Source: Pseudonocardia endophytica | Lineage (GTDB): Bacteria; Actinomycetota; Actinomycetes; Mycobacteriales; Pseudonocardiaceae | Assembly: GCF_004339565.1 (NCBI RefSeq) | Contig: NZ_SMFZ01000002.1 | Location: forward strand, 2,542,001 to 2,606,000 | DNA: 64,000 bases | Direction: 5' to 3' | In this document: piece by piece, positions 16,686 through 25,002 of the stretch | How the letters are laid out: every line of letters starts with the position of its first letter | Numbering within the stretch: the stretch's first letter is position 1 | Notes under the pieces: model-generated | The model's database searches: none | Told to the model about the DNA's origin: nothing | The model's input: the letters and a program-made list of their open reading frames with translations, nothing else | Made by a program: the position numbers and the translations under genes

Positions 16686-17639
16686 GTGACCGGGACGCCG
16701 CCGCACGCCGTCGCGCTCGTCGTGAGCGTGCTGATCACGGTGCTGGCGTCGTGTTCGACCGGCCCGACGGACCCGGTGCCCGGGCCGGCCGCGGTGTCCG
16801 TCACCTCGCCCACGCACGCGGACATCGCCTACGCGCGGGCGTCGCCGTCGGAGGTCCTGGATCTGTGGCTGCCCGGAGACGACCGGCGGCCGTACCCGCT
16901 GGTGATCTTCCTGCACGGCGGTGGGTTCTCCGGTGGCGACAAGAGCGCCGTCGGCCCGAAGGTCGCGCCCCTGCTGCGCGCGGGACTCGCGGTCGCGAGC
17001 GTGAACTACCGCCTGTCCGGCGAGGCGACGTTCCCGGCCGCGGCGCAGGACGCGAAGGCGGCGGTCCGTCATCTGCGGGCCGGTGCGGCCACCTACGGGC
17101 TCGACCCGGGCCGGTTCGCCGTGTGGGGCGAGTCGGCCGGGGCGAACCTGGCCGCGCTCGTCGGGACGACCGGCGACCAGCCGACCGTCCTCGACGACCC
17201 GGCCCTCGGCAACGGCGCCGTGTCGGACGCCGTGCAGGCGGTCGTCGACTGGTACGGGCCGGTCGACTTCGCGCAACGGGAGCGGCAGTCCCGCGCCGGC
17301 GGATCCGACTGCAGGACACCGCAGATCGCCCGGGCGGACCGCCACATGACCGGATACCTCGGTGCCGACGTGGACACGGTGCCGCGACGGGCCGCGGAGT
17401 CGAACCCGATCACCTACCTGCGCACGGCGGCGTCGCTCCCGGCGTTCTCGATCGCGCACGGCACGGCCGACTGCCTCGTCCCGCTCGCGCAGTCGACGCT
17501 GCTCGTCGACGCCCTGCGGGCGGCCGGGAACCGCCCGGACGTGCACGTCCGCGACGGCGCGACGCACGGTGACCCGCGCTTCGACCGCGAGTTGCTCGCA
17601 CCGACGATCGCCTGGCTCGACGGGGTCCTGCGCCGCTGA
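16686..17639 (+). CDS. Secreted lipoprotein alpha/beta hydrolase (esterase)
   Basis: 317 residues. The N-terminus has a hydrophobic stretch ending in the lipobox LASC (Cys about residue 22), so it is probably anchored outside the membrane. The hydrolase domain has the HGGG oxyanion loop, nucleophile Ser in GESAG, an Asp in HGTADCLV and His in GATHGDP. This is the layout of BD-FAE/acetyl-esterase-like enzymes acting on acyl or feruloyl esters. I chose the GTG at 16686; its ribosome site is weak. It diverges from the AlkZ-like unit. Confidence 0.85.
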   Translation: MTGTPPHAVALVVSVLITVLASCSTGPTDPVPGPAAVSVTSPTHADIAYARASPSEVLDLWLPGDDRRPYPLVIFLHGGGFSGGDKSAVGPKVAPLLRAGLAVASVNYRLSGEATFPAAAQDAKAAVRHLRAGAATYGLDPGRFAVWGESAGANLAALVGTTGDQPTVLDDPALGNGAVSDAVQAVVDWYGPVDFAQRERQSRAGGSDCRTPQIARADRHMTGYLGADVDTVPRRAAESNPITYLRTAASLPAFSIAHGTADCLVPLAQSTLLVDALRAAGNRPDVHVRDGATHGDPRFDRELLAPTIAWLDGVLRR

Positions 17640-17703
17640 GGACTGCGGTCCGCCCGCCATGACCCGACGACCCGTCCCGGCTGCGGTGGCCCCTGTGGTC
17701 CGG

Positions 17704-18462
17704 TCATGTCCGGGGTGTGATCTCCCGGCGTAGACGGCCGCGTGCGACGAGCTCGACCGTGGTCAGGACGGCGACGGATTCCGCCGCGAGCAGCCCGATC
17801 AGCACGAGGAGCTGGGCGGCGCCGGCCTGCACCGGGTCGCCGCTGCCGATCAGCACGCCGACGAACGCGCCCGGTAGCGTGACCAGGCCGACCGTGCGTG
17901 TCTGGTCCAGTGGCGGTACGAGCGCGTCGGCGGCGGACGGGCGGATCACCAGCATCGCCGAGTCGCGCACGGTGATCCCGAGTGACAGTGCCGCCTCGTA
18001 TTCGCCCCATCGTCCGTGTAGCTGGTCCAGGGCGCGTCGGCCTGCTTGTGAGGTCGCCGTCATCGCGCCTCCGATCACGATGCCGGCTATCGGGACCAGG
18101 GCGATCCCGGTCAGTGGTACGGATCCCGACGCGAGCACGACGGCGAGTACCGGTGCGACGCCTGCGGCGATCGGGAGCGCCGCGGTCGATCCGCTGCGGT
18201 CCTTGGTGATCCGTCGCGCGGACGTCCAGGCCGCGATCGCGAACATCAGCAGCACGAACAGCGCCGTCGCCCAGAGGTACCGGACGACGGCCAGGATCAC
18301 CGAGGACACGACTGCCAGCTGCACCGTCGCCCGCAGGGCCGCGACGACCGAGGCGCGGCCGGTCCCGATCCGGCCCGCGAACCCGGCCACGGCGGCCACG
18401 ACGACCAGCGCCAGGAGCGCGGCCGCGAGCCCCCAGCCGACGACCACCGTCGAACCGCCCAC
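17704..18462 (-). CDS. fetB: UPF0014/FetB-family ABC permease
   Basis: 252 residues with about seven hydrophobic segments. TRTVGLVTLPGAFVG near residue 185 is the signature of FetB/YbbM, the membrane half of an iron exporter in Escherichia coli. The usual ATPase partner FetA is not adjacent, so it either pairs with an ATPase elsewhere or works differently. Convergent with the lipoprotein esterase. The metal exported is inferred from the family only. Confidence 0.82.
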   Translation of the reverse strand: MGGSTVVVGWGLAAALLALVVVAAVAGFAGRIGTGRASVVAALRATVQLAVVSSVILAVVRYLWATALFVLLMFAIAAWTSARRITKDRSGSTAALPIAAGVAPVLAVVLASGSVPLTGIALVPIAGIVIGGAMTATSQAGRRALDQLHGRWGEYEAALSLGITVRDSAMLVIRPSAADALVPPLDQTRTVGLVTLPGAFVGVLIGSGDPVQAGAAQLLVLIGLLAAESVAVLTTVELVARGRLRREITPRT

Positions 18463-19134
18463 GACCGGACCTCCCTTTCACCCGTCGTCGGACGTACCGG
18501 CAGGCCCCTCCCGACGATTATCACGACGACGGCCGGGCCCGCCGCGACACCGGGGGTGAGCCGGTCCGCGGCGCCGGGACGTCGCCCCGGCCCTCGGGTG
18601 GTCAGCCGGATCCTCGGAACAGGCGTGCAGGCGGCCCGGCGGCACCGACCCGCACGGCGCGGCCGAGGCCAGCTCGTCGTCCACCCCGCAATGACGGATC
18701 CGGGCCACCCGTACTGCGGATGACCCGGATCGGGTGAGCCTGCCGGGCAACTGTGCTGCAAGCCCCGGACGCCGCCCACGACGTACGACAGGGGAGTGCC
18801 CACCTCCAGGCGACGTCAGACCCACTCGATCGTGTGGTGTGACATCGCGTGCGGTGGTCGCGATGGGCCGTTCGGGCGGGCCCGGCGACGCCCCGCGACG
18901 TCGGCGGCCGCGATCGTTGCGGGAGGACGCGCACGTCGCCGGTGGACGCGCTCGCCCGGACGCGGGCGTTCGCCGGATCCGTGCGCGTCCCGCGCGGACG
19001 GGTCGGGGAGTGGTGGGAGCTCGCCGAAGCATCAGGATCGACTTATCGGAGCATCGCAGGGCCGGAACGCCGATCCGTTCCGCACGGTGTGCGCGGCCTC
19101 CAGGGTGGAGCCGTCCCGATCGGAAGGGTCCACC
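18463..19134. other. Intergenic stretch, no gene recognised, holds a repeat fragment
   Basis: About 670 bases between the FetB-like gene and the sarcosine-oxidase remnant. Short frames exist in several phases but none has a convincing start, codon pattern or known motif. It contains the partial palindromic repeat at 18944-18994. With the gene remnant that follows, it looks like decayed sequence. Confidence 0.5.
18944..18994 (+). repeat. Partial copy of the 47-kb palindromic repeat
   Basis: GGACGCGC...CCGGACGCGGGCGTTCGCC...GTGCGCGTCCCGCG aligns with the right half of the copy at 47606-47697 with few mismatches. The GATCACC end is missing. Confidence 0.6.
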
Positions 19135-19320
19135 GTGAATCGCGATCATCGACATGTCGTCGTCGGCTGCGGGGGCGTCGGCTCCGCAGCCCTGTACCGG
19201 TTGTCCCGCAAGGCTCCCGGGGCCGTCCTGGGCCCGGAGCGCCACGAGCTCGGCCACGCCCACGGAGCGAGCCGGGACCGCAGCAGCATCCGCCCCGCCC
19301 ACTGTCCGGGGCGCCCGTGA
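19135..19320 (+). pseudogene. Truncated N-terminus of a sarcosine/N-methylamino-acid oxidase-like gene
   Basis: 61 codons with the start of a monomeric sarcosine oxidase/MTOX-type FAD enzyme: a dinucleotide-binding segment (VVVGCGGVGSAALYRLSR), then ERHELGHAHGASRDRSS and IRPAH, which corresponds to the conserved RIIRLAH part. The remaining 300 or so residues are absent, and the frame stops in a GTGA that overlaps the Rieske gene start. It therefore looks like a deletion remnant. Sarcosine oxidase acts downstream of glycine betaine demethylation, which fits the GbcA-like neighbour. Confidence 0.65.
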
Positions 19321-20489
19321 CCACCGCCCGCACGGCCGGGATGTCCCTGCCACAGGCCGCCTACACCGACCCGGACGTGTACGACGCCGACCTCGAGCGG
19401 GTGTTCGCCACCGGCTGGCTGTTCGCCGGGCACACCTGCGAGCTCGACGAGCCGGGCCGCTGGATCGCCGTGGACATCGGGCGGGACCGGGTGCTGGTCG
19501 TGCGCGGTGACGACGGTGCACTGCACGCCCACCACGACGTGTGCGCGCACCGCGGGTCGCGGCTCACCACCGACGACCGGGGGTGCTCCCGGGCGTTCGT
19601 GTGCCCGTACCACCAGTGGGTCTACGGCCTGGACGGTCGGCTGCGGTCGGCCCGGCTGATGGGGGACGGCTTTCCGTCCGCGTCCTACCGGCTCGCCCCG
19701 GTCGCGGTGCGCGAGCTGGCCGGGCTGGTGTTCGTGTGCCTGGCCGGCACCCCGCCGGACTTCGACGGGTTCGCCGCGGCCGTCGGGCCCCCGCTGGAGC
19801 CGCACGGGCTGGCCGGCGCCCGGATCGCCGTGCGGGACCGCTACCGGGTGCGCGCGAACTGGAAGACGATCGTGGAGAACAACCGCGAGTGCTACCACTG
19901 CCGCGGCAGCCACCCGGAGTTCACGCTGTCCAACTTCGACGCCGGCACGCACGGCGAGGTGCGCGCGAACCCCCGCTTCGAGCAGGCGGTCGCGGCGGCC
20001 CGCGAGCGGTGGCGGCGGCGGGGCCTGCCGTGCGAGGAGGTGAGCTTCCCGGGCGGCGCCTGGTACCGGGTCAGCCGGATGCCGCTGCGGGAGGGCTACC
20101 TGACCGAGACGCTCGACGGCGGCCCGGTGGCGCCGCTGATGGGCACGCTCACCGACCCGGACACCGGCAGCCTGCGGATGACGAGCCTGCCGAACCTGTG
20201 GGCGCACGCGGACTGCGACTACGCGACGACCACCCGCCTGACCCCGGTGGACGCCGGAACCACCGACGTCGAGGTCTGCTACCTGGTCCGCGCCGACGCC
20301 GGCGACGTCGACACCGACGCGCTCACGGCCGTCTGGCGCGCGACGTCGGCGCAGGACTGGGCGCTGTGCGAGAACAACTGGGCCGGCATCGCCTCGCGCG
20401 GCTACCGGCCCGGGCCGCTGTCACCGATGGTCGAGGGCTCTGTCGAGGCGTTCCTGTGCTGGTACGCGGCGACGTTCGACCGGGTGTGA
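19317..20489 (+). CDS. GbcA-like Rieske oxygenase (quaternary-amine demethylase candidate)
   Basis: 390 residues. The Rieske [2Fe-2S] ligands are Cys76, His78, Cys96 and His99 (CAHRG...CPYHQW). The catalytic domain has NNRECYHCRGSHPE, a signature of the glycine betaine/choline/carnitine monooxygenase group rather than ring dioxygenases. The predicted reaction is oxidative N-demethylation of betaine, stachydrine or a similar compound. The reductase subunit (GbcB) is not nearby. The GTG start overlaps the upstream remnant by four bases. The 3' end overlaps the convergent hydrolase by 69 bases. Confidence 0.85.
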   Translation: MTTARTAGMSLPQAAYTDPDVYDADLERVFATGWLFAGHTCELDEPGRWIAVDIGRDRVLVVRGDDGALHAHHDVCAHRGSRLTTDDRGCSRAFVCPYHQWVYGLDGRLRSARLMGDGFPSASYRLAPVAVRELAGLVFVCLAGTPPDFDGFAAAVGPPLEPHGLAGARIAVRDRYRVRANWKTIVENNRECYHCRGSHPEFTLSNFDAGTHGEVRANPRFEQAVAAARERWRRRGLPCEEVSFPGGAWYRVSRMPLREGYLTETLDGGPVAPLMGTLTDPDTGSLRMTSLPNLWAHADCDYATTTRLTPVDAGTTDVEVCYLVRADAGDVDTDALTAVWRATSAQDWALCENNWAGIASRGYRPGPLSPMVEGSVEAFLCWYAATFDRV

Positions 20490-21197
20490 CCCGGGTGTGG
20501 CCGTCCGTGCCAGTAGCTCGGCCAGCGCACCCGGCGCGGTGACCATGGCCTCGTGACCCGTCGGCATCTCGTGCACGGGCCAGCCGGCCGCGCGGGCCCG
20601 GTCGGCGTGCGGGCGGAAGGCACGCATCCAGCCGGTGCACTCCACGAACTCGGCCGGTACGTCGACGTGCGCGCCGGTGAGATCCAGCGGCTCGGTGTAG
20701 GTGAGCCACGGGTGCGGTGTCAGTCGCGGGCCGAGCCAGGCCAGGTCGTCGTGGTCGGTCACGCCGAGCACCTCCAGCGAGCGGACCGGGATGAGCCATC
20801 CGTGCCCCGGGCCCGCGACCGACGACCGGTAGTGCTCGGCGACCGTGGCCGGGAGCAGGTCGATCGCGGCCTCCCCGTGCCGCCCGGCGAACGCGTCGAG
20901 GTACACCCGTCGTGCGATGCGGTGCGGGCGCTGGTCGGCCACGGCGGTCACGACCTGGCCGGCGTAGCTGTGCCCGACGAGGACGACGTCGTGCAGGTCC
21001 TCGGCGTCGAGCAGGGCGAGCACGTCGTGGACGTGCGTGCCGAGCCCGACGCCCGGGTGCACGAGGTGCGCGCGGTCGCTGACCCCGGTCAGGGTCGGGG
21101 CGAGCACGTGGTGGCCCGCGGCGCGCAGCCGGGCCGCGACGCGGCCCCACACCCACCCTCCGTGCCAGGCCCCGTGCAGCAGCACGAACGTCCCCAT
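20421..21197 (-). CDS. Alpha/beta hydrolase (EstC/MES-like)
   Basis: 258 residues. The nucleophile motif is GHSYAG, preceded by the LLHGAWHGGWVW oxyanion region, and a late PTGHEAM carries the His. This pattern is typical of EstC and plant methyl-salicylate-esterase relatives, which act on small methyl or aryl esters. It is the last gene of the minus-strand set under GntR control. Its last 23 codons overlap the Rieske gene on the other strand, so the C-terminal tail may be a recent extension. Confidence 0.86.
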   Translation of the reverse strand: MGTFVLLHGAWHGGWVWGRVAARLRAAGHHVLAPTLTGVSDRAHLVHPGVGLGTHVHDVLALLDAEDLHDVVLVGHSYAGQVVTAVADQRPHRIARRVYLDAFAGRHGEAAIDLLPATVAEHYRSSVAGPGHGWLIPVRSLEVLGVTDHDDLAWLGPRLTPHPWLTYTEPLDLTGAHVDVPAEFVECTGWMRAFRPHADRARAAGWPVHEMPTGHEAMVTAPGALAELLARTATPGSHPVERRRVPAQERLDRALDHR

Positions 21198-21204
21198 CGC
21201 CGTC

Positions 21205-21480
21205 TCACCGCTCCTGGGGGTGGGTGGCCACGGCCTCCACGGTGATGTCCATCCACGGGAACATCGGCAGCGAGGCCAGCGCGTCGTGCAGGGTGGTGGC
21301 GTCGGTCGTCTCGTAGAGGCCGATCGTCGCGTTGCGGCCGGGCACCCGCCACAGACGCTTCAGGACGCCCGCGGCACGCAGCTCGTCGGCGCGGGCGCGT
21401 TCCCCGGTCTTGAGGCGGGCGCGGACGTCGTCTGCGGTGTCCGCGGGGAGCCGGTTCTCCGCCCGGACCAGGAACTCCAC
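21205..21480 (-). CDS. Muconolactone delta-isomerase-like protein
   Basis: 91 residues, the usual size of CatC-family proteins (MEFLVRAENRLP start, LWRVPGR centre, LPMFPWMDITVEA end). CatC isomerises muconolactone in the beta-ketoadipate pathway as a decamer. No other beta-ketoadipate genes are present here, so it may isomerise a related enol-lactone or be an uncharacterised homologue. Seven bases from the hydrolase gene and four from the MetE-like gene. Confidence 0.85.
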   Translation of the reverse strand: MEFLVRAENRLPADTADDVRARLKTGERARADELRAAGVLKRLWRVPGRNATIGLYETTDATTLHDALASLPMFPWMDITVEAVATHPQER

Positions 21481-21484
21481 GCCG

Positions 21485-22615
21485 TCACCGGCCGTTCGTG
21501 GACGCGAGTGCCGCGCCCTCCACCAGCGAGCGGAGCTTCTCCACGGCGAGCTCGGGGACGACCCCGCCCCAGCCGGCGAACGTGCCGAACCCGCAGTCGG
21601 TCCCCGCCATCACGCGGTCGTGGCCCACGATGTCGGTGAACCGGGAGATCCGCTCGGCGACCAGGCCGGGGTGTTCGACGAAGTTCGTGGTCGTGTCGAT
21701 GACGCCAGGGCAGAACACCGTGTCGTCGGGGATCTTCTCGGCCGCCCATCCCGCCCAGTCGTGTCCGTGGCGCGGGTTGGCCGCCTCGCACAGGATCGTG
21801 CCGGGCTTCGCGCGCAGCACCACGCCCGCGACCTTCTCGACGGCGATGTCGTAGGTGTGCGGTCCCTCGTAGTTGCCCCAGCACAGATGGATCCGCGCCC
21901 GCTCCCGCGGCACGTCGCGCAGCGCGTGGTTGAGCACCTCGACCAGCACCTCCGCGCGGGCGAGGAACTGCTCGTCGGTCAGCTCCTTGTACTTGTTGTG
22001 CCGTCCCATGCCGAGGTCGGGCGCGTCGATCTGGAGGTCGAACCCGGCCGCGACGATCGCGTCGTACTCGGTCTTGAGGGCGGCGGCGACGGCGTCGAGG
22101 TAGGCGTCCTCGTCGCCGTAGTACTCGTTCGGCTGGAACAGCGCGACGATGCCGGGGGAGGGCGCGTTCATGAACGCGCGCGACCCGCCGGTCGCCTCGA
22201 CGGCGGCACGGAGTGTCGCGAGGTCCGTCTCCAGTGGACGGGTGTCGGTGTAGGCGATCGGGCCGCGGCAGATCGGCCGCTGGTAGGTGACCGTCGCGCC
22301 GGAGCGGTGCAGGCGCTCCTTGTAGTCCGGGTAGGCGTCCAGGTCAGCCGGGGTCGCGCGGGGGGCGTCACCGAGCTCGAAGCCGCTCATCCGGTGCCGC
22401 AGGTACGTCGCGTACCCGATCTTGCTCATCTCGCCGTCGCTGGGGACGTCGATGCCGATCTCGGCCTGCAGCGCGACGGCGTCGTGCACGGAGCGCTCGA
22501 CGACGCGGGCGAGCTCGCCGGTGTCGACCTCCTCGCCCCGGTCGTGAGCGTTGATCAGATCCAGCAGGTCCGCCGGCCGGGGCAGGCTGCCGACGTGGGT
22601 GGTAAGGATGGTCAT
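21485..22615 (-). CDS. MetE C-terminal-like (cobalamin-independent methyltransferase family) protein
   Basis: 376 residues matching only the catalytic barrel of MetE. The zinc-type ligand segments HLCWGNYEGPH, CEAANPRHGH and TDCGFG are present. Short MetE-like proteins include core methionine synthases and epoxyalkane:coenzyme M transferase, which use zinc to activate a thiol. With an aromatic-degradation operon across the promoter, it may move a methyl or alkyl group freed in catabolism, but the acceptor is unknown. The ATG has an AGGAGGC site. Confidence 0.82.
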   Translation of the reverse strand: MTILTTHVGSLPRPADLLDLINAHDRGEEVDTGELARVVERSVHDAVALQAEIGIDVPSDGEMSKIGYATYLRHRMSGFELGDAPRATPADLDAYPDYKERLHRSGATVTYQRPICRGPIAYTDTRPLETDLATLRAAVEATGGSRAFMNAPSPGIVALFQPNEYYGDEDAYLDAVAAALKTEYDAIVAAGFDLQIDAPDLGMGRHNKYKELTDEQFLARAEVLVEVLNHALRDVPRERARIHLCWGNYEGPHTYDIAVEKVAGVVLRAKPGTILCEAANPRHGHDWAGWAAEKIPDDTVFCPGVIDTTTNFVEHPGLVAERISRFTDIVGHDRVMAGTDCGFGTFAGWGGVVPELAVEKLRSLVEGAALASTNGR

Positions 22616-22667
22616 GGCCTGCCTCCTGGCGTGGTCGGGCTGGGTGTCACCACTGCGTCGTCACCGG

Positions 22668-23363
22668 TCACCACTGGTCGGAGAGGTTCGCGTCGAGCTG
22701 CTCGAGCGCGGTGACGACGCTGAGCAGGTGGTCGCGCATGGTGCGCTCGGCCAGATCGGGATCGCCCGAGCAGACCGTGCGGATGACCTCGAGGTGCTCC
22801 GCCAGCCCGACCACGGGGCGGCCGGGCAGGAGCGCGACGCTGTAGTGGAAGCGCACGCTCTGCGTGCGCAGCCGGTCGAGCATCACGCCCGCGGTGTGGT
22901 GCGCGGCCACCTCCCGCACGGCGTGGTGCACGTCCTGGTTGATGCGGGTGTAGGCGAGCACGTCGGACCGCTCGACGGCGTCCTGCAGCTCCGCGCCGAG
23001 CGCCCGGAGGCGCTCCCGGTCCCCGGAGGTGGCCCGCTGTGCGGCCTTCGCCGCGCACAGCCCTTCCAGCACCGCGCGGGTCTCGGTGATCTCCACGGCC
23101 TCGTCCAGCGAGATCGGACGCACCCGGGCCCCCCGGTTGCGTTCGCGCTGCACGATGCCCTCGTTCTCCAGCTGGGCCAGTGCCGTACGTACCGCGCCCC
23201 GTGAGGCGCGGTAGCGCGTCACGAGGTCGTTCTCCGGGAGCCGCTGTCCGGGGGCGTAGCTCCCGCGCATGATCCCCTCCCGGACGGCCGTCACCACCTC
23301 GGTCACGGCCCGTGCGGACCCGTCATCGGGGGCCGACCCGGTGGTCGGGGTACCGGTGGTCAT
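22668..23363 (-). CDS. GntR-family (FadR/FCD subfamily) regulator
   Basis: 231 residues from the ATG at 23363. An N-terminal winged helix (RLPENDLVTRYRASRGAVR, about residues 40-58) is followed by a helical FCD ligand domain with the metal-site pattern DVHHAVREVAAHH and a late His (AEHLEVI). FCD regulators usually sense carboxylic acids and repress catabolic genes. It is divergent from the 18-gene aromatic operon with a perfect palindrome between them and heads the MetE-like/CatC-like/hydrolase set. An earlier in-frame start would lie across the operator and was not chosen. Confidence 0.9.
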   Translation of the reverse strand: MTTGTPTTGSAPDDGSARAVTEVVTAVREGIMRGSYAPGQRLPENDLVTRYRASRGAVRTALAQLENEGIVQRERNRGARVRPISLDEAVEITETRAVLEGLCAAKAAQRATSGDRERLRALGAELQDAVERSDVLAYTRINQDVHHAVREVAAHHTAGVMLDRLRTQSVRFHYSVALLPGRPVVGLAEHLEVIRTVCSGDPDLAERTMRDHLLSVVTALEQLDANLSDQW

Positions 23364-23433
23364 CGGTGTCCTCGACGTCCTCTCGTTCCGTGCTCGCGGG
23401 TCGTCCCGCCAGGGGAGCGTAGCTGTAACCAAG

Positions 23434-23445
23434 ATTGTTAACAAT
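23434..23445. promoter_or_regulatory. Palindromic operator, probable GntR site
   Basis: ATTGTTAACAAT is a perfect 12-bp palindrome, strikingly AT-rich for this DNA, between the divergent GntR and GalB-like genes. TTGTTAACAA fits the TNGT-ACNA type of operator of FCD regulators. Confidence 0.65.
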
Positions 23446-23449
23446 ATCG

Positions 23450-23478
23450 TTGCCAGAATGGTGAGCAGTAGCTACGGT
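23450..23478 (+). promoter_or_regulatory. Candidate promoter of the aromatic operon
   Basis: TTGCCA and TACGGT separated by 17 bases, directly after the palindrome and 34 bases before the GalB-like start. A repressor on the palindrome would block the -35 region. Confidence 0.45.
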
Positions 23479-23512
23479 CGGTTTGCGCGACAACGAGGTC
23501 GGAGGATGACGA

Positions 23513-24241
23513 ATGGGACGCACGGCACGGCTCGTGGTGGTCAGTGCCCACGCCGCCGACTTCGTGTGGCGGGCGGGCGGGGCGATCGCCCGGTGTGCGG
23601 ACGACGGCGGTGAGGTCACCGTCGTGTGCCTGAGCTACGGCGAGCGCGGCGAGTCCGCGGCGCTGTGGCGGGCCGAGGGCGCGACGCTGGAGTCGGTCAA
23701 GGCCGCACGGGCCGATGGCGCCACGACGGCGGCGGACGAGCTGGGCGCGGCGATCGAGTTCCTCGACGCGGGGGACTACCCGCTGCGCGCCACCGACGAG
23801 CTGCTCGACCGGCTCGTCGCGCGGTTCCGCGCGCTGGCGCCGACGCTGCTGCTCACGCACTCCGCGTCCGACCCGTACAACCTCGACCACGCCCTGACCC
23901 ACGAGCTCGTGCTGCGCGCCCGGATGGTCGCCCAGGCCGAGGGGCTGCCGGACCGCACGACCGCGCCGCTCGGTGCCACGCAGGTGATGGCGTTCGAACC
24001 GCACCAGCCCGAGCAGTGCGGGTTCGTGCCGGACAACCTGCTCGACATCACGCCGGTGATGGAGCGCAAGCGTGCCGCGATGAAGGCGATGGACTCCGCA
24101 CAGGGTCACCTCGTGGACTACTACGCGGAGCTGGCCGTCCGTCGCGGCGTGCAGGCCCGTCGCAACGGGGCGCCGTCGTCGGTCACCCACGCCGAGGCGT
24201 TCCAGCAGGTCTTCCCGACGGTCGGGGAGCGGCTGTGGTGA
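23513..24241 (+). CDS. PIG-L/LmbE-family protein, GalB-like 4-oxalomesaconate hydratase
   Basis: 242 residues. The metal motif reads SAHAAD with RAGGAI (in place of HPDD) and later DHALTH, as in GalB, the PIG-L-family hydratase that turns 4-oxalomesaconate into 4-carboxy-4-hydroxy-2-oxoadipate. The next gene overlaps it and encodes the matching aldolase, which strongly supports this reading over a deacetylase. First gene of the long aromatic operon; ATG at 23513 with a GGAGG site. Confidence 0.82.
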   Translation: MGRTARLVVVSAHAADFVWRAGGAIARCADDGGEVTVVCLSYGERGESAALWRAEGATLESVKAARADGATTAADELGAAIEFLDAGDYPLRATDELLDRLVARFRALAPTLLLTHSASDPYNLDHALTHELVLRARMVAQAEGLPDRTTAPLGATQVMAFEPHQPEQCGFVPDNLLDITPVMERKRAAMKAMDSAQGHLVDYYAELAVRRGVQARRNGAPSSVTHAEAFQQVFPTVGERLW

Positions 24242-24966
24242 GCGGGCTCGTGGTGCGCAGCGGCCCGGTCCCGGATCCGGACATGGTCGCCGAGCTGGTG
24301 ACGCAGGGCGTCGCCACGGTGCACGAGGCGCAGGGCAGGCGGGGACTGCTGGGCCCGGAGATCATGGCGCGCCAGGACGGCGCAGCGGTGGCCGGCCGCG
24401 CGGTCACCGTGCTGTCCCACCCGGGGGACAACCTGATGGTGCACGCGGCCGTCGAGCAGTGCCGTGACGGTGACGTGCTCGTCGTCGCCACCACCAGCCC
24501 GTCGACCGACGGCATGGTGGGCGACCTCCTGGCCGGGTCACTGCGCGCCCACGGCGTGCGCGGGCTCGTCACGGGCGCCGGCGTGCGGGACCTCGCAGCG
24601 TTGCGCGCCATGGGTTTCCCGGTCTGGTCGCGCGCCGTGCACGCGCAGGGCACGGTCAAGGCCACCGCCGGGTCGGTCAACGTCCCGATCGTCGTGGCCG
24701 GTGCGCAGGTGCATCCCGGGGACGTCGTCGTCGCCGACGACGACGGGGTCGTCGTCGTACCGCTCGCGGACGCCCCCGCCGTCGCCGCCGCCGGCCGGGA
24801 GCGCCTCGCGTCCGAGGAGGCCAAGCGGGCCCGCTTCGCGGCGGGCGAGCTCGGCCTGGACCTCTACGACCTGCGCCCCCTTCTGGCTCGCCTCGGCGTC
24901 GTCCACCGCGACCCCGAACCCGGCCCGGTGCCCGGTCCCGCAGCCGGCGCGCCGTTGCCCGGCTGA
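24238..24966 (+). CDS. GalC/LigK-like 4-carboxy-4-hydroxy-2-oxoadipate aldolase
   Basis: 242 residues of the RraA-like class II aldolase family. GDNLMVH (about 63), the metal and substrate segment GAGVRDLAALRAMGFPVW and GDVVVADDDGVVVVP are typical. It splits 4-carboxy-4-hydroxy-2-oxoadipate to pyruvate and oxaloacetate, the last step of gallate and protocatechuate 4,5-cleavage. The GTG overlaps the GalB-like stop (GTGA). The tail after residue 215 is Pro/Gly-rich and probably disordered. Confidence 0.85.
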   Translation: MSGLVVRSGPVPDPDMVAELVTQGVATVHEAQGRRGLLGPEIMARQDGAAVAGRAVTVLSHPGDNLMVHAAVEQCRDGDVLVVATTSPSTDGMVGDLLAGSLRAHGVRGLVTGAGVRDLAALRAMGFPVWSRAVHAQGTVKATAGSVNVPIVVAGAQVHPGDVVVADDDGVVVVPLADAPAVAAAGRERLASEEAKRARFAAGELGLDLYDLRPLLARLGVVHRDPEPGPVPGPAAGAPLPG

Positions 24967-25002
24967 CCTGCCGTCACACCACCACTCACCAGAGAGGCCG
25001 AC

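Noticed and set aside
18463..19134. Short frames on both strands in the gap after the FetB-like gene
   Set aside because: No good start, no motifs, and compositional bias typical of shadow frames.
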